The notes below the pieces were generated by a model. The model searched no databases. It was not told the origin of the DNA and saw nothing but the letters and a program-made list of their open reading frames with translations. Below, one piece after another: positions 35,021-42,854 of a DNA stretch of 63,778 nucleotides (positions are counted from its first letter, which is position 1; each line of letters starts with the position of its first letter). Location of the stretch: positions 195,194 through 258,971 of the forward strand of contig NZ_BMTY01000010.1 in NCBI RefSeq assembly GCF_014649915.1, written 5' to 3'. Both the position numbers and the translations under genes were made by a program. The DNA comes from Streptomyces toxytricini (GTDB taxonomy: Bacteria > Actinomycetota > Actinomycetes > Streptomycetales > Streptomycetaceae).

Positions 35021-35506
35021 TCAGGGTTGCTTGGTCGGCCTGCCCGAAGGCTTGGCCCCGCGCGGCGCGGCAGACGCGGGTTTCGGCGCGGCCCCGGCGG
35101 TTTTCGCGGGAGCGACGGCGTCCTTCGGCGGAACGCCGGAGGTCCTCGTCCGCGGCGTCGCGGACCGTGCGACCGCCGGAGGCGACGGCGCCGAGGACGG
35201 CGCGGACGCCCGGGCCTGCGACACGGAGGGCGCGGGTGAGGGCGCGGGCGGGCGCGAGGGCTGCACGGGCACGACCATCGCCGGGGCGTCCGCCTGCACA
35301 CCGATCAGGCTGCTGCCCATGGCGACGGCCAGGACCGCGCCGACGATGGAGACCGGCCATCCGAATCCCCGCAGCATGCGGCCGCGCAGACCGGACTGGT
35401 CGACGAACACGGGTGCCTGGGCCGGCTCCTCGGAAGCCGGATCGGACATTGCGGGCACCGCCGGGTATGCCGAGCCGCGTTGCACGGGCGTGATGGCTGG
35501 GCGCAC
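35021..35506 (-). CDS. Single-pass membrane protein with Ala/Pro-rich tail
   Basis: A 161-residue protein, 30 bases upstream of the deacetylase-glycosyltransferase gene and on the same strand, so probably the first gene of the operon. It has one membrane helix (RGFGWPVSIVGAVLAVAMGSSLIG), a short cytoplasmic N-terminus and a long Pro/Ala/Lys-rich external tail such as a cell-wall-spanning protein would have. GTG 35506 lies nine bases after GAAAGG; ATG 35449 is an alternative. No family is recognised. A role in organising or anchoring the exopolysaccharide machinery is inferred from position only. Confidence 0.68.
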   Translation of the reverse strand: MRPAITPVQRGSAYPAVPAMSDPASEEPAQAPVFVDQSGLRGRMLRGFGWPVSIVGAVLAVAMGSSLIGVQADAPAMVVPVQPSRPPAPSPAPSVSQARASAPSSAPSPPAVARSATPRTRTSGVPPKDAVAPAKTAGAAPKPASAAPRGAKPSGRPTKQP

Positions 35507-35767
35507 CTTGCGAGGCCTTTCATTGCAGGGTACGTAGACCGCGGGATCGCAGGGCGAACGCTAGCCCACCGTCCCGGGGCGACCCGGCCTCCATGTCCGC
35601 ATTTACCCTGATCCCTCCCCGGGCCGTGACCGTATCGAAACGGAATTTGTCATACCGGTTAGTGGTGCCGAACGCCTTAGGATGACGCCCGCATGGGATC
35701 GACAGCCGATCCCCCCGCAGAGGGCGTGTCCAGGTACCGCCTCTCCACACGCCCCGAGGAGCCCGTG

Positions 35768-36706
35768 TTGAGCCAGCCCCGCCGCACCCGCCGCCGCCGC
35801 GTGCGGACCGCGCTCACGCTGCAGGCCCTCCTGTGCCTGCTCGCCGCGTGCTCCGGCAGCCCCGGCGACGACGGCGCCGCGCCGGCCGCGAGCCCCTCGC
35901 CGACCCCGTCCGGCCCGCCGGGAACCCTGTTCGACACCTTCCACTACAGCGGCCCCGACGACCCGGCCCTCGCCGCCCACGGCTGGGAGGTCCGCACCGG
36001 CGGCGGCGGCCCCGGCATCAAGGGCACCTGGTCCACCGCCGGCGTCGCCTTCCCTGCCGACGCGACCGCCCAGGGAGGCAGGGCACTGCAGCTGCAGTCC
36101 TCCACCGACGGCACGGAGCAGGGCACCCGGCAGGTCGAGATCCAGGGCACCGGCAAGAACCTCTTCACGGGAACCTACGCCGCCCGCGTCCACTTCAGCG
36201 ACAAGCCCGCGAGCGGCCGCAACGGCGACCACGTCGTCCAGACCTTCTTCCCGATCTCCCCCTCGGACGCCTCGGACCACTACAGCGAACTCGACTTCGA
36301 GTACCTGCCGAACGGCGGCTGGGGTTCGACCGGTCCGCGACTCGACAACGTCAGCTGGCACAAGGCCGACCCGCCGGACCGGGTCAGCCACACCCTCAAG
36401 CAGCGCGTCGAGGGCTGGCACACCCTGATGGTCACCGCAATGAACGGGAAGGTCACCTACTCCATGGACGGCAAGGAGCTGTTCACCAGCTCCGGCAAGT
36501 ACGTCCCGCGCGAGAAGATGGACATCCACTTCAGCAACTGGTTCATCGACCTGCCCTTCACCGGACCTGCGCGCACCTGGCACATGAAGGTCAACTGGGT
36601 CTACCACAAGGCCGACGAGGCCGTCGCACACGCAGACATCCAGAAAACGGTGGACGACTTCTACAACAAGGGCACCACTTACGTGAACACGCTCCCCAAG
36701 CCCTGA
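35768..36706 (+). CDS. Lipoprotein with GH16-like glycan hydrolase domain
   Basis: A 312-residue lipoprotein divergent from the exopolysaccharide operon. TTG 35768 lies six bases after GAGGAG and starts SQPRRTRRRRVR, then a short hydrophobic core and lipobox L-A-A-C. The mature domain is a jelly roll with YSELDFEYLP, matching the GH16 catalytic E-x-D-x-E motif, and aromatic sugar-site residues (GWGSTGPRLDNVSW, EGWHTLMV, IHFSNWF). It probably cleaves a surface polysaccharide, possibly the product of the neighbouring synthase (inference). The ATG at 35693 is in frame but would hide the lipoprotein signal. Confidence 0.8.
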   Translation: MSQPRRTRRRRVRTALTLQALLCLLAACSGSPGDDGAAPAASPSPTPSGPPGTLFDTFHYSGPDDPALAAHGWEVRTGGGGPGIKGTWSTAGVAFPADATAQGGRALQLQSSTDGTEQGTRQVEIQGTGKNLFTGTYAARVHFSDKPASGRNGDHVVQTFFPISPSDASDHYSELDFEYLPNGGWGSTGPRLDNVSWHKADPPDRVSHTLKQRVEGWHTLMVTAMNGKVTYSMDGKELFTSSGKYVPREKMDIHFSNWFIDLPFTGPARTWHMKVNWVYHKADEAVAHADIQKTVDDFYNKGTTYVNTLPKP

Positions 36707-36835
36707 CCTTCCGGCCTCTACAGTCCCCCAACCCCGCTCCGGACTGCACGGCGTCTGTCGGGATGTACCGTCAACACCTTGCTCAGGAGCGACACAAGGG
36801 CACACGGGCGCAAGGAAACCGGCACACTCGTGCCC

Positions 36836-37504
36836 ATGCCGAGCACCCCACACCTCGCCTCCTCCGATGAGATACGAGTCCACTTCATCGAGCAGCTGGG
36901 CAGCGTCCTGCGGCGCCCAGCCGCATACGGCGACCTCGACACCGCCGTCTGGTTCCTGATGGATCACCTGCTCGTGTCCGAGCGGGACCCCGGAGCCTGG
37001 CAGGAAGAGCAGTCCCGTCTCGCCGAGTGCGGCGCCTGGTACGCGGACGGGGTCCAGGGGGTCTTCGCGAGGCTGCTGCCGAAGGACCCGGCCCCCCATA
37101 CGCACACCGCCTCCGTGTACGCCGAGTTCGCGCACCGACGCGGATGGCTCACCCTCGACCGCGTTCTGTCGGCTGCGGAATACCACGCCATGCGGGACGC
37201 GCTGCCCGGCTGGTGCGCAGAGGACCGGCAGTGGCCTGACGTCACCGCGGCGTTCGGCGAACCGTCCGCCGTCATCGGCGGCCCGAACCCCCGCACCAGC
37301 AAGGCCCTCGTCTACGCCACCGCCGCTCCTGAAGTCCCCGTGCTCGTTCTGCACCTCTGGAACGACTACTCCTCGGGCCGTCCGCAACCTGCTGTGCTCG
37401 CTTCCCGAGTCGGCGGCACACTCCATCCCGAGGCATTCGCGTTCACCCCGCTCGGCCGGTCACTTCGCGGATCAGACGAGGGGGGACGTGACCAGGCGCG
37501 GTGA
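36836..37504 (+). CDS. Hypothetical cytoplasmic protein
   Basis: A protein of about 222 residues with no signal peptide or membrane helix. Composition is that of a folded soluble protein, with many Trp (AVWFLMDHLL, GAWQEEQSRLAECGAWYADG) and Leu. I do not recognise a domain. The start is uncertain: ATG 36836 lacks a strong ribosome site, while the frame is open from a TTG at 36779. It follows the GH16-like gene by 129 bases and converges on the MFS gene. Confidence 0.65.
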   Translation: MPSTPHLASSDEIRVHFIEQLGSVLRRPAAYGDLDTAVWFLMDHLLVSERDPGAWQEEQSRLAECGAWYADGVQGVFARLLPKDPAPHTHTASVYAEFAHRRGWLTLDRVLSAAEYHAMRDALPGWCAEDRQWPDVTAAFGEPSAVIGGPNPRTSKALVYATAAPEVPVLVLHLWNDYSSGRPQPAVLASRVGGTLHPEAFAFTPLGRSLRGSDEGGRDQAR

Positions 37505-37535
37505 CCTCCTGGTGGCGGCACTGGTCCGCGTAGGC

Positions 37536-38732
37536 CTAAGCGTCCTGCCGTGCAGCCACGGGTGCGGGTGTGGCGGTCCGAGCGCCGGGACTGTTGGGTT
37601 CGGGCAGGGTGCGGAAGAGGAGCCAGCTCAGAGCCGGCATGGCGATCAGGGGAGTGAGGGCGGCCTGCAGAGTGGTGGAGTCGGCGAGGTGCCCCAGCAG
37701 GGGACTGGTGAGGCCGCCGATGCTGACGGTGAGACCGAGGGTGACCCCGCCGGCGGTGCCGATCCGGGAGGGCAGATAGTCCTGGCCGAGGGTGACCTGG
37801 AGGGAGAAGGGGACGTACAGGCCGGCAGCGGTGAGCGCCACGCACAGGAACACGGCCGGACCGGGCGCGTAGATCACGCCGGTGACGGTGGCGATGGAGA
37901 GCAGGTAGGACCAGCCGGAGACACGCACGCGGTCGTAGCGGCCGGCCAGCACCCCGCCCAGCACCGAGCCGAAGGCGCCGCCCAGGAACAGCAGGAACAA
38001 CGCGACGGTCCCCGCGGTGGTGCTTCCCTGCATGCGCTGTTGGGCGTAGAAGGAGACGAAGGTGCTCAGGCCCGTGAAGACGACGGAGCGGCAGACGACC
38101 GCCAGGGACAGCTTCACGAACGAGGCCACGTCGTCCGCCCCGCCGGGCACCTTCGCCTTCGCCGCGCCGGTCCGGGGCCGGCCGAACATCCGCACGACGG
38201 GCACACACAGAGCGGTGCCGGCGAGAGCGGGCAGGACGAGGACGGGTGTCCAGTGCAGGGAGCCGTGCCCGATCACGGCCGACACCACGAGCGGGGCGAG
38301 CGCGAAGCCGATGTTGCCGCCGAGGGAGAACCAGCTCATCGCGGTGTGACTGCCTCCGCCGGCCTGCCTTGCCATGCGGGCGGACTCCGGGTGGTACGCG
38401 GCCACGCCGATGCCGGAGACGGCGACGAAGAACAGGGTGAGCCCGTAGGAGCCGCTCAGGCCGCTGAGCGCGATGCCCACCCCGCCCAGCAGAGTGCTGA
38501 CCGGCAGCAGCCACGGCATCGCCCAACGGTCGGTGAGCGCGCCGAACAGCGGCTGCGCCACCGACGACAGCAGTGACGCGGCCAGCACGATGCCGGAGGC
38601 GACCGCGTAGGTGTAGTCCCGTTCGGCCACGAAGAACGGGATCAGCGCCGCGACGGCGCCCTGGTAGATGTCGACGCAGGCGTGCCCCACGGCCAGCAGC
38701 AAGATCGATGTATTCCTTCGCACCCCTCCCAT
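37536..38732 (-). CDS. MFS transporter, fosmidomycin-resistance-like
   Basis: A 398-residue protein with twelve hydrophobic helices. The first, SILLLAVGHACVDIYQGAVAALIPFFV, and the loop DRWAMPWLLP fit the Fsr-type MFS subfamily that exports fosmidomycin and related compounds, and GVAAYHPESARMAR is a strong marker of that group. It likely exports a drug or metabolite. It is divergent from an AraC regulator with only 46 bases between the starts, so promoters must overlap and control is likely direct. ATG 38732 was chosen over an upstream ATG that would overlap the regulator. Confidence 0.88.
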   Translation of the reverse strand: MGGVRRNTSILLLAVGHACVDIYQGAVAALIPFFVAERDYTYAVASGIVLAASLLSSVAQPLFGALTDRWAMPWLLPVSTLLGGVGIALSGLSGSYGLTLFFVAVSGIGVAAYHPESARMARQAGGGSHTAMSWFSLGGNIGFALAPLVVSAVIGHGSLHWTPVLVLPALAGTALCVPVVRMFGRPRTGAAKAKVPGGADDVASFVKLSLAVVCRSVVFTGLSTFVSFYAQQRMQGSTTAGTVALFLLFLGGAFGSVLGGVLAGRYDRVRVSGWSYLLSIATVTGVIYAPGPAVFLCVALTAAGLYVPFSLQVTLGQDYLPSRIGTAGGVTLGLTVSIGGLTSPLLGHLADSTTLQAALTPLIAMPALSWLLFRTLPEPNSPGARTATPAPVAARQDA

Positions 38733-38778
38733 GCTGGGAGAAGCACCCGCTGTCGCGCTTTCGATAGATTGCCAGGCG

Positions 38779-39522
38779 ATGCAGAAAATCCGCCACACCC
38801 CTGTCGCGCCGACCCGAACCCAGCGCCTGGCCTCCGGCGGCGAGATCGACGCCCACCGCCACGACGACCACCAGATCGCCTACGCCAGCCGCGGCACCAT
38901 CGCGGTGACCACCGACGCCGGCTCCTGGATCGCCCCCGCCACCCGCGCGCTCTGGATCCCCGCCGGCACCGTCCACCAGCACCAGGCCCACGGCGAACTC
39001 GACCTCCACCTCATCGGCCTGCCCACCACCGACAACCCCCTCGGCCTGGACACGCCCGCCGTCCTCGCCGTCAGCCCCCTCCTGCGCGAACTCATCGTCG
39101 CCTACACCCGCGACCCCGACGACGACACCCCACCCCACCACCGCCTGCGCGCCGTCATGCTCGACCAGCTCACCCTCTCCCCGGAACGCCCCCTGCACCT
39201 GCCGGCCCCCACCGACCCCCTGCTGCACGCACTGCACGACATCCTGCGCACCGACCCTGCCGACAACCGCTCCCTCGACGACCTCGGACGCCAGATCGGC
39301 GCCAGCGCCCGCACCCTCTCGCGCCGCCTCCGCGACGACCTCGGCCTCACCTACCCCCAGTGGCGCACCCAGATCAGGCTCCACCACGCCCTGGTGCTCC
39401 TGGCCGACGACACCCCCGTCACCACCGTGGCCCACCGCTGCGGCTGGTCCTCCGCCAGCACCTTCATCGACGTCTTCCGCCGCACCTTCGGCCACACCCC
39501 CGGCACCCGCCCCACCCGCTGA
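38779..39522 (+). CDS. AraC-family regulator with N-terminal cupin domain
   Basis: A 247-residue regulator beginning at ATG 38779. Residues about 15-90 form a cupin sensor (IDAHRHDDHQIAYASRGTIAV, then ATRALWIPAGTVHQHQA). The C-terminal 100 residues carry two helix-turn-helix units: SLDDLGRQIGASARTLSRRLRDDLG and DTPVTTVAHRCGWSSASTFIDVFRRTFG, ending TPGTRP. It is the likely regulator of the divergent Fsr-like exporter. No ribosome site stronger than AGGCG is visible. Confidence 0.9.
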   Translation: MQKIRHTPVAPTRTQRLASGGEIDAHRHDDHQIAYASRGTIAVTTDAGSWIAPATRALWIPAGTVHQHQAHGELDLHLIGLPTTDNPLGLDTPAVLAVSPLLRELIVAYTRDPDDDTPPHHRLRAVMLDQLTLSPERPLHLPAPTDPLLHALHDILRTDPADNRSLDDLGRQIGASARTLSRRLRDDLGLTYPQWRTQIRLHHALVLLADDTPVTTVAHRCGWSSASTFIDVFRRTFGHTPGTRPTR

Positions 39523-39627
39523 CACCCCGGAGGCCGATCCACTCTCGTAGGACGGCGCAGACCGGGCCGCGCCCCCCGTCGGTACACGGCCCCTTCCAGC
39601 GGGCTGGGACCCCGCGGCCACGCCGGG

Positions 39628-40428
39628 CTACCGCCGGAATCCCCGCCGGGGGTCCCTGGCGCGCCGGTCGTCGAACGGGGTGAACCAGGCGGCTCGGCAG
39701 CGGCCGCCCGCGCCCGTGGACGGGCCCGCCGCCGGCGCGGGGCGGGGGCGCTGCCCGCCGGCGCACGCGGCGCAGCAGGGCAGGGGCGCGTCCCGGTGCC
39801 GGAGCAGCAGGCGGGCGTGGCCGTAGTCGTCCTCGTGCTCCGGAAGCGCGTGGTGGTCGGCCTCGTCCCGGAGGACTTCCAGGTGCACGGGTGCGTCTTC
39901 GACGGCCAACCGAAGGGCCGTCTCTTCCGCCGTGCACGTGGGGGTGGGGCGGCGCCCGTCGGCGAGGTCGCCGGCCAGGTCGTCGAAGGCGCGCGCCATC
40001 CGCCGCCGCCACAGGCGGTCCGCCGCCCACGTGTGCGGCGGCAGCCGGTGGAAGACCTCCAGCGCGGCGGGGTCGGCACGGGGCAGGAACCGTCCCGCGA
40101 GCTGGAGCGCGTCGTCGTAGGCCTGGTCCGCGAGGACGACCAGCGCCGTGTGGAGCAGGTGGGCGGTCCGGGGCGTCGGCCGCCATCCGCCCGCCCGGCG
40201 GTCCCCCGCGCCCCACGGGCGGTCCCGAGGGGCGAAGAGCGCGGCGAAGTCGGGTGTGCCGTCACCCGCCGCAGGTCTGCGCCGCCCCTGCGGCATCAGG
40301 CCGGGCGCGGGCGAGGGCCGTGTTGCGGCGGGCCGTGGGGCGAGGGGCGGCGTCCGGCGTTCACTCTCGAAGGGCGGTAGGGGGTGGACGGCCAAGGCCG
40401 GGACGGCGGTCTGCAGGTGACGGTGCAT
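39628..40428 (-). CDS. Hypothetical Arg/Ala-rich protein
   Basis: A 266-residue protein from ATG 40428 (MHRHLQTAVPALAVH). It is rich in Arg, Ala, Pro and His, with a helical middle region (PRTAHLLHTALVVLADQAYDDALQLAGRF, ADRLWRRRMARAFDDLAGDLAD) and a C-terminal Cys pair CCAAC that could bind metal. No signal peptide or membrane helix is seen. The family is not recognised. Codon-position GC agrees with a real gene. Confidence 0.6.
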   Translation of the reverse strand: MHRHLQTAVPALAVHPLPPFESERRTPPLAPRPAATRPSPAPGLMPQGRRRPAAGDGTPDFAALFAPRDRPWGAGDRRAGGWRPTPRTAHLLHTALVVLADQAYDDALQLAGRFLPRADPAALEVFHRLPPHTWAADRLWRRRMARAFDDLAGDLADGRRPTPTCTAEETALRLAVEDAPVHLEVLRDEADHHALPEHEDDYGHARLLLRHRDAPLPCCAACAGGQRPRPAPAAGPSTGAGGRCRAAWFTPFDDRRARDPRRGFRR

Positions 40429-40578
40429 GCTCGGGTCATTCCTCACGGGACGGCCTGCGGGGACAGGCCTGGACGGATGCGTTCGTGTGCGGCGGGCAGG
40501 TCGCACGCCGGGAGCGGCCTCGGCGGCGCGGCCGCGGCGGCGGCCTCCGCCGCTCGGGGACCTCGAGGGCCGCGGGCG

Positions 40579-41532
40579 TCAGCGCACGCCCGTGGTGACC
40601 GTCGGAGAGCTGCCCTCGACCAGCTTGACCGGCTCCCCGGATCCGTCGGCCGGCACCGTGTAGACGAAGGGCTTGCCGTGGTCCGCCCGTCCGTAGGCCA
40701 CGGTGCTGTTGTCCAGCCAGGCGGCTTGGTCGTCGACGCCGGCGGGTGCGGCGAGCGGCGTGTCGGCGCCCGTCCCCAGGTCCAGCACGTGGAGTTGCCA
40801 GTGGTCGCCCACCTTCTTCTTGTACGCGATGCGCTGCTCGTCGGGCGACAGCGACGGGCACTCCACGTTCGCGCGCAGCGCCTTCAGCTCCCGGGTGGAG
40901 AGGTCGCCCCGCACGAGGTGGGTGCGCCCGTTCGCCGCCATGGTCGCGTAGAAGGTGCGGTCGTCCCCGGCGAAGGTGATCCCCCAGAAGTTCATGTCCT
41001 CCGGCTGGGTGCGCTCGCCGTCGACGAAGACGGCGAAGTCCTCCAGGGAGCCGTAGTGGCTGCCGTTGCGCAGGTCGTAGATGCCGGCCGTGGTGGAGAA
41101 CTGCCCGGAGGCGGCGTACGAGTCACCGGAGCGGAAGACCGTCCAGGCGACCAGCCGGCCGGAGGGGGAGACGCGCGCCCTGCTCGGGTTGCCCCACACG
41201 GGCAGGGTCACCTCCGGCTCGGCCTTCCCCGACCGGTAGACGCGTACTTCCGAGGAGAACGGGCCGGGAAGCCCCTGCAGGCAGACCAGGGTGCCGGCGG
41301 CGACGGCGGCACGGCGGCACTCCGGCCCGGTGGCGAGCTCCTTGCCGTCCCGGGTCGTCTGGCGCACCCGGTGGCCCTTGGCGTCCACGACGACGAGCGT
41401 GTCCGGTGCGCCGAGTCGCAGCTCGCCGGTGCCGGTGTCGGCTGCGGCGCCCCGCCAGGCGACGGTGACCGCGGCGGAGCCGAGCAGGGCGACGATCAGG
41501 GCGGTTGCGCTCGCGGTGCGGATGGCGTTCAT
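40579..41532 (-). CDS. Exported TolB-like beta-propeller protein
   Basis: A 317-residue protein with an N-terminal signal anchor (TASATALIVALLGSAAVTVAW) and a mature part of repeated beta-strand units containing S-P-S-G-R-L-V-A-W, SLSPDEQRIAYKKK and TFAGDDRTFYATM, typical of WD40/TolB-like propeller repeats. It has no enzyme motif and probably binds protein or ligand outside the membrane. Its ATG overlaps the stop of the upstream MFS gene (ATGA), so the two are made together and may act together. Confidence 0.8.
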   Translation of the reverse strand: MNAIRTASATALIVALLGSAAVTVAWRGAAADTGTGELRLGAPDTLVVVDAKGHRVRQTTRDGKELATGPECRRAAVAAGTLVCLQGLPGPFSSEVRVYRSGKAEPEVTLPVWGNPSRARVSPSGRLVAWTVFRSGDSYAASGQFSTTAGIYDLRNGSHYGSLEDFAVFVDGERTQPEDMNFWGITFAGDDRTFYATMAANGRTHLVRGDLSTRELKALRANVECPSLSPDEQRIAYKKKVGDHWQLHVLDLGTGADTPLAAPAGVDDQAAWLDNSTVAYGRADHGKPFVYTVPADGSGEPVKLVEGSSPTVTTGVR

Positions 41533-42800
41533 GAGTCCTTCCCGGGTCGGTGGATCAGGGTGGCGGCGGCGATGACGGCCAGGAACGTGCACCCGAACAC
41601 GCCGAAGGCGGTTCCGAGGCCGCCGAGCGCGGCGACGGCGCCGAAGGCGAGCGCGCCGCCGGCCCGGGCGAGGGACTGCGCGGTCTGCACGACGGCCAGG
41701 CCCGTCGTACGCGCCGCCGCGGGGACGAGCGGGGCCACGTACGCCATCAGGACGCCGTCGGTGGCGGCGTAGAAGAGGCCGTACAGGCAGAGGACGACGG
41801 CGGTGCCCGCCCACCCGGTGAACGGGGCCAGCCAGAGGAACACGTACGCGGCGAACGCCGACAGGTGCCCGCCGAGGAACAGCGGCCACCTGCCGAGGCG
41901 GTCGGCGAGGACGCCCACCGGCACCGCGGCCGTCATGAAGACGAGGGCCGTGCCGATCGGCAGGAGCGGCAGCGCCTGGGCCGGCACGTCGAGGCGGTGC
42001 TGCAGGCCGACGTAGAAGGACATGTCGCCGACGGTGAGCAGTCCCAGCAGTGCCGCCGACAGCGTGCACCGCCGCAGGGCGGGGCTGCGCAGGGAGGCGA
42101 GGCACCCTCGCAGGCCGGGACCGCGTTCGCGGGGCGCCGGGGCCGGGCCGCGGCGGACGAAGGCCACGATGGCCACGACGCCCGCGGCGGCGAGGCAGAA
42201 GCTGACCAGGAACGCCGTGTCGTACCCGCCGGGGACCGCGAGGAGCACGGCGAAGGCGATCAGCGGCCCGAGCAGGGCGCCGCACGTGTCCATCGCCCGG
42301 TGGACCCCGAAGGCCCGGCCCAGGTCGCCTTCGGGCACCGCGGCGGTGATCAGAGCATCGCGGGGCGCGGTCCGGATGCCCTTGCCGACACGGTCGGCGG
42401 CGACCAGCGCGCCGACCGCCGGAGCCGATCCCACCGCGGGGAAGAGGAGTTTGGTGAGGGCGGAGAGAGCGTATCCGGAGGTGGCGACGGCCTTGGAGCG
42501 CCCGAACCGGTCGGCGGCGTACCCGCCGCCGATCCGGAACAGGGCGGTGGCGCCGGTGTGGAGCCCGTCCAGGGCGCCGAGTTGCAGGTAGCCGACGCCC
42601 AGTCCGTACATCAGGTACATCGGCAGGATCGCGGTGACCATCTCCGCCGAAGCGTCCGTGACGAGACTGACCAGACCGAGCGCGACGACGGTGGCTGGCA
42701 CCCGCGCTCGGGCTGTGCCGCCGGGGGGCGGGGACCCCCCGGGGGTCCTGGCCGCGACGTCGCGGCTCGGGTCGGTGGCTCTGGCCTGGGACAGGTACAT
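41529..42800 (-). CDS. MFS transporter coupled to the propeller protein
   Basis: A 423-residue transporter with twelve hydrophobic helices, the first VPATVVALGLVSLVTDASAEMVTAILPMYL. The loops GGYAADRFGRSKAVATSG and GVLADRLGRWPLFLGG are MFS motif A in both halves, and the ADRVGKGIRTAPRDALI segment is characteristic of a specific actinobacterial/proteobacterial MFS group of unknown substrate. ATG 42800 follows GGAG by seven bases. Its stop overlaps the start of the downstream beta-propeller gene, a conserved-looking transporter and exported-protein pair. Confidence 0.88.
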   Translation of the reverse strand: MYLSQARATDPSRDVAARTPGGSPPPGGTARARVPATVVALGLVSLVTDASAEMVTAILPMYLMYGLGVGYLQLGALDGLHTGATALFRIGGGYAADRFGRSKAVATSGYALSALTKLLFPAVGSAPAVGALVAADRVGKGIRTAPRDALITAAVPEGDLGRAFGVHRAMDTCGALLGPLIAFAVLLAVPGGYDTAFLVSFCLAAAGVVAIVAFVRRGPAPAPRERGPGLRGCLASLRSPALRRCTLSAALLGLLTVGDMSFYVGLQHRLDVPAQALPLLPIGTALVFMTAAVPVGVLADRLGRWPLFLGGHLSAFAAYVFLWLAPFTGWAGTAVVLCLYGLFYAATDGVLMAYVAPLVPAAARTTGLAVVQTAQSLARAGGALAFGAVAALGGLGTAFGVFGCTFLAVIAAATLIHRPGKDS

Positions 42801-42854
42801 CGGGACGCTCCGGCGGAGGAGGGGGTCAGGACGGGGTGGGCCTACAGGCGGGCC

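Noticed and set aside
31566..36706. Cellulose synthase locus
   Set aside because: The glycosyltransferase is fused to a NodB deacetylase and lacks the PilZ domain and cellulose partner genes; a PNAG-type polymer fits better.
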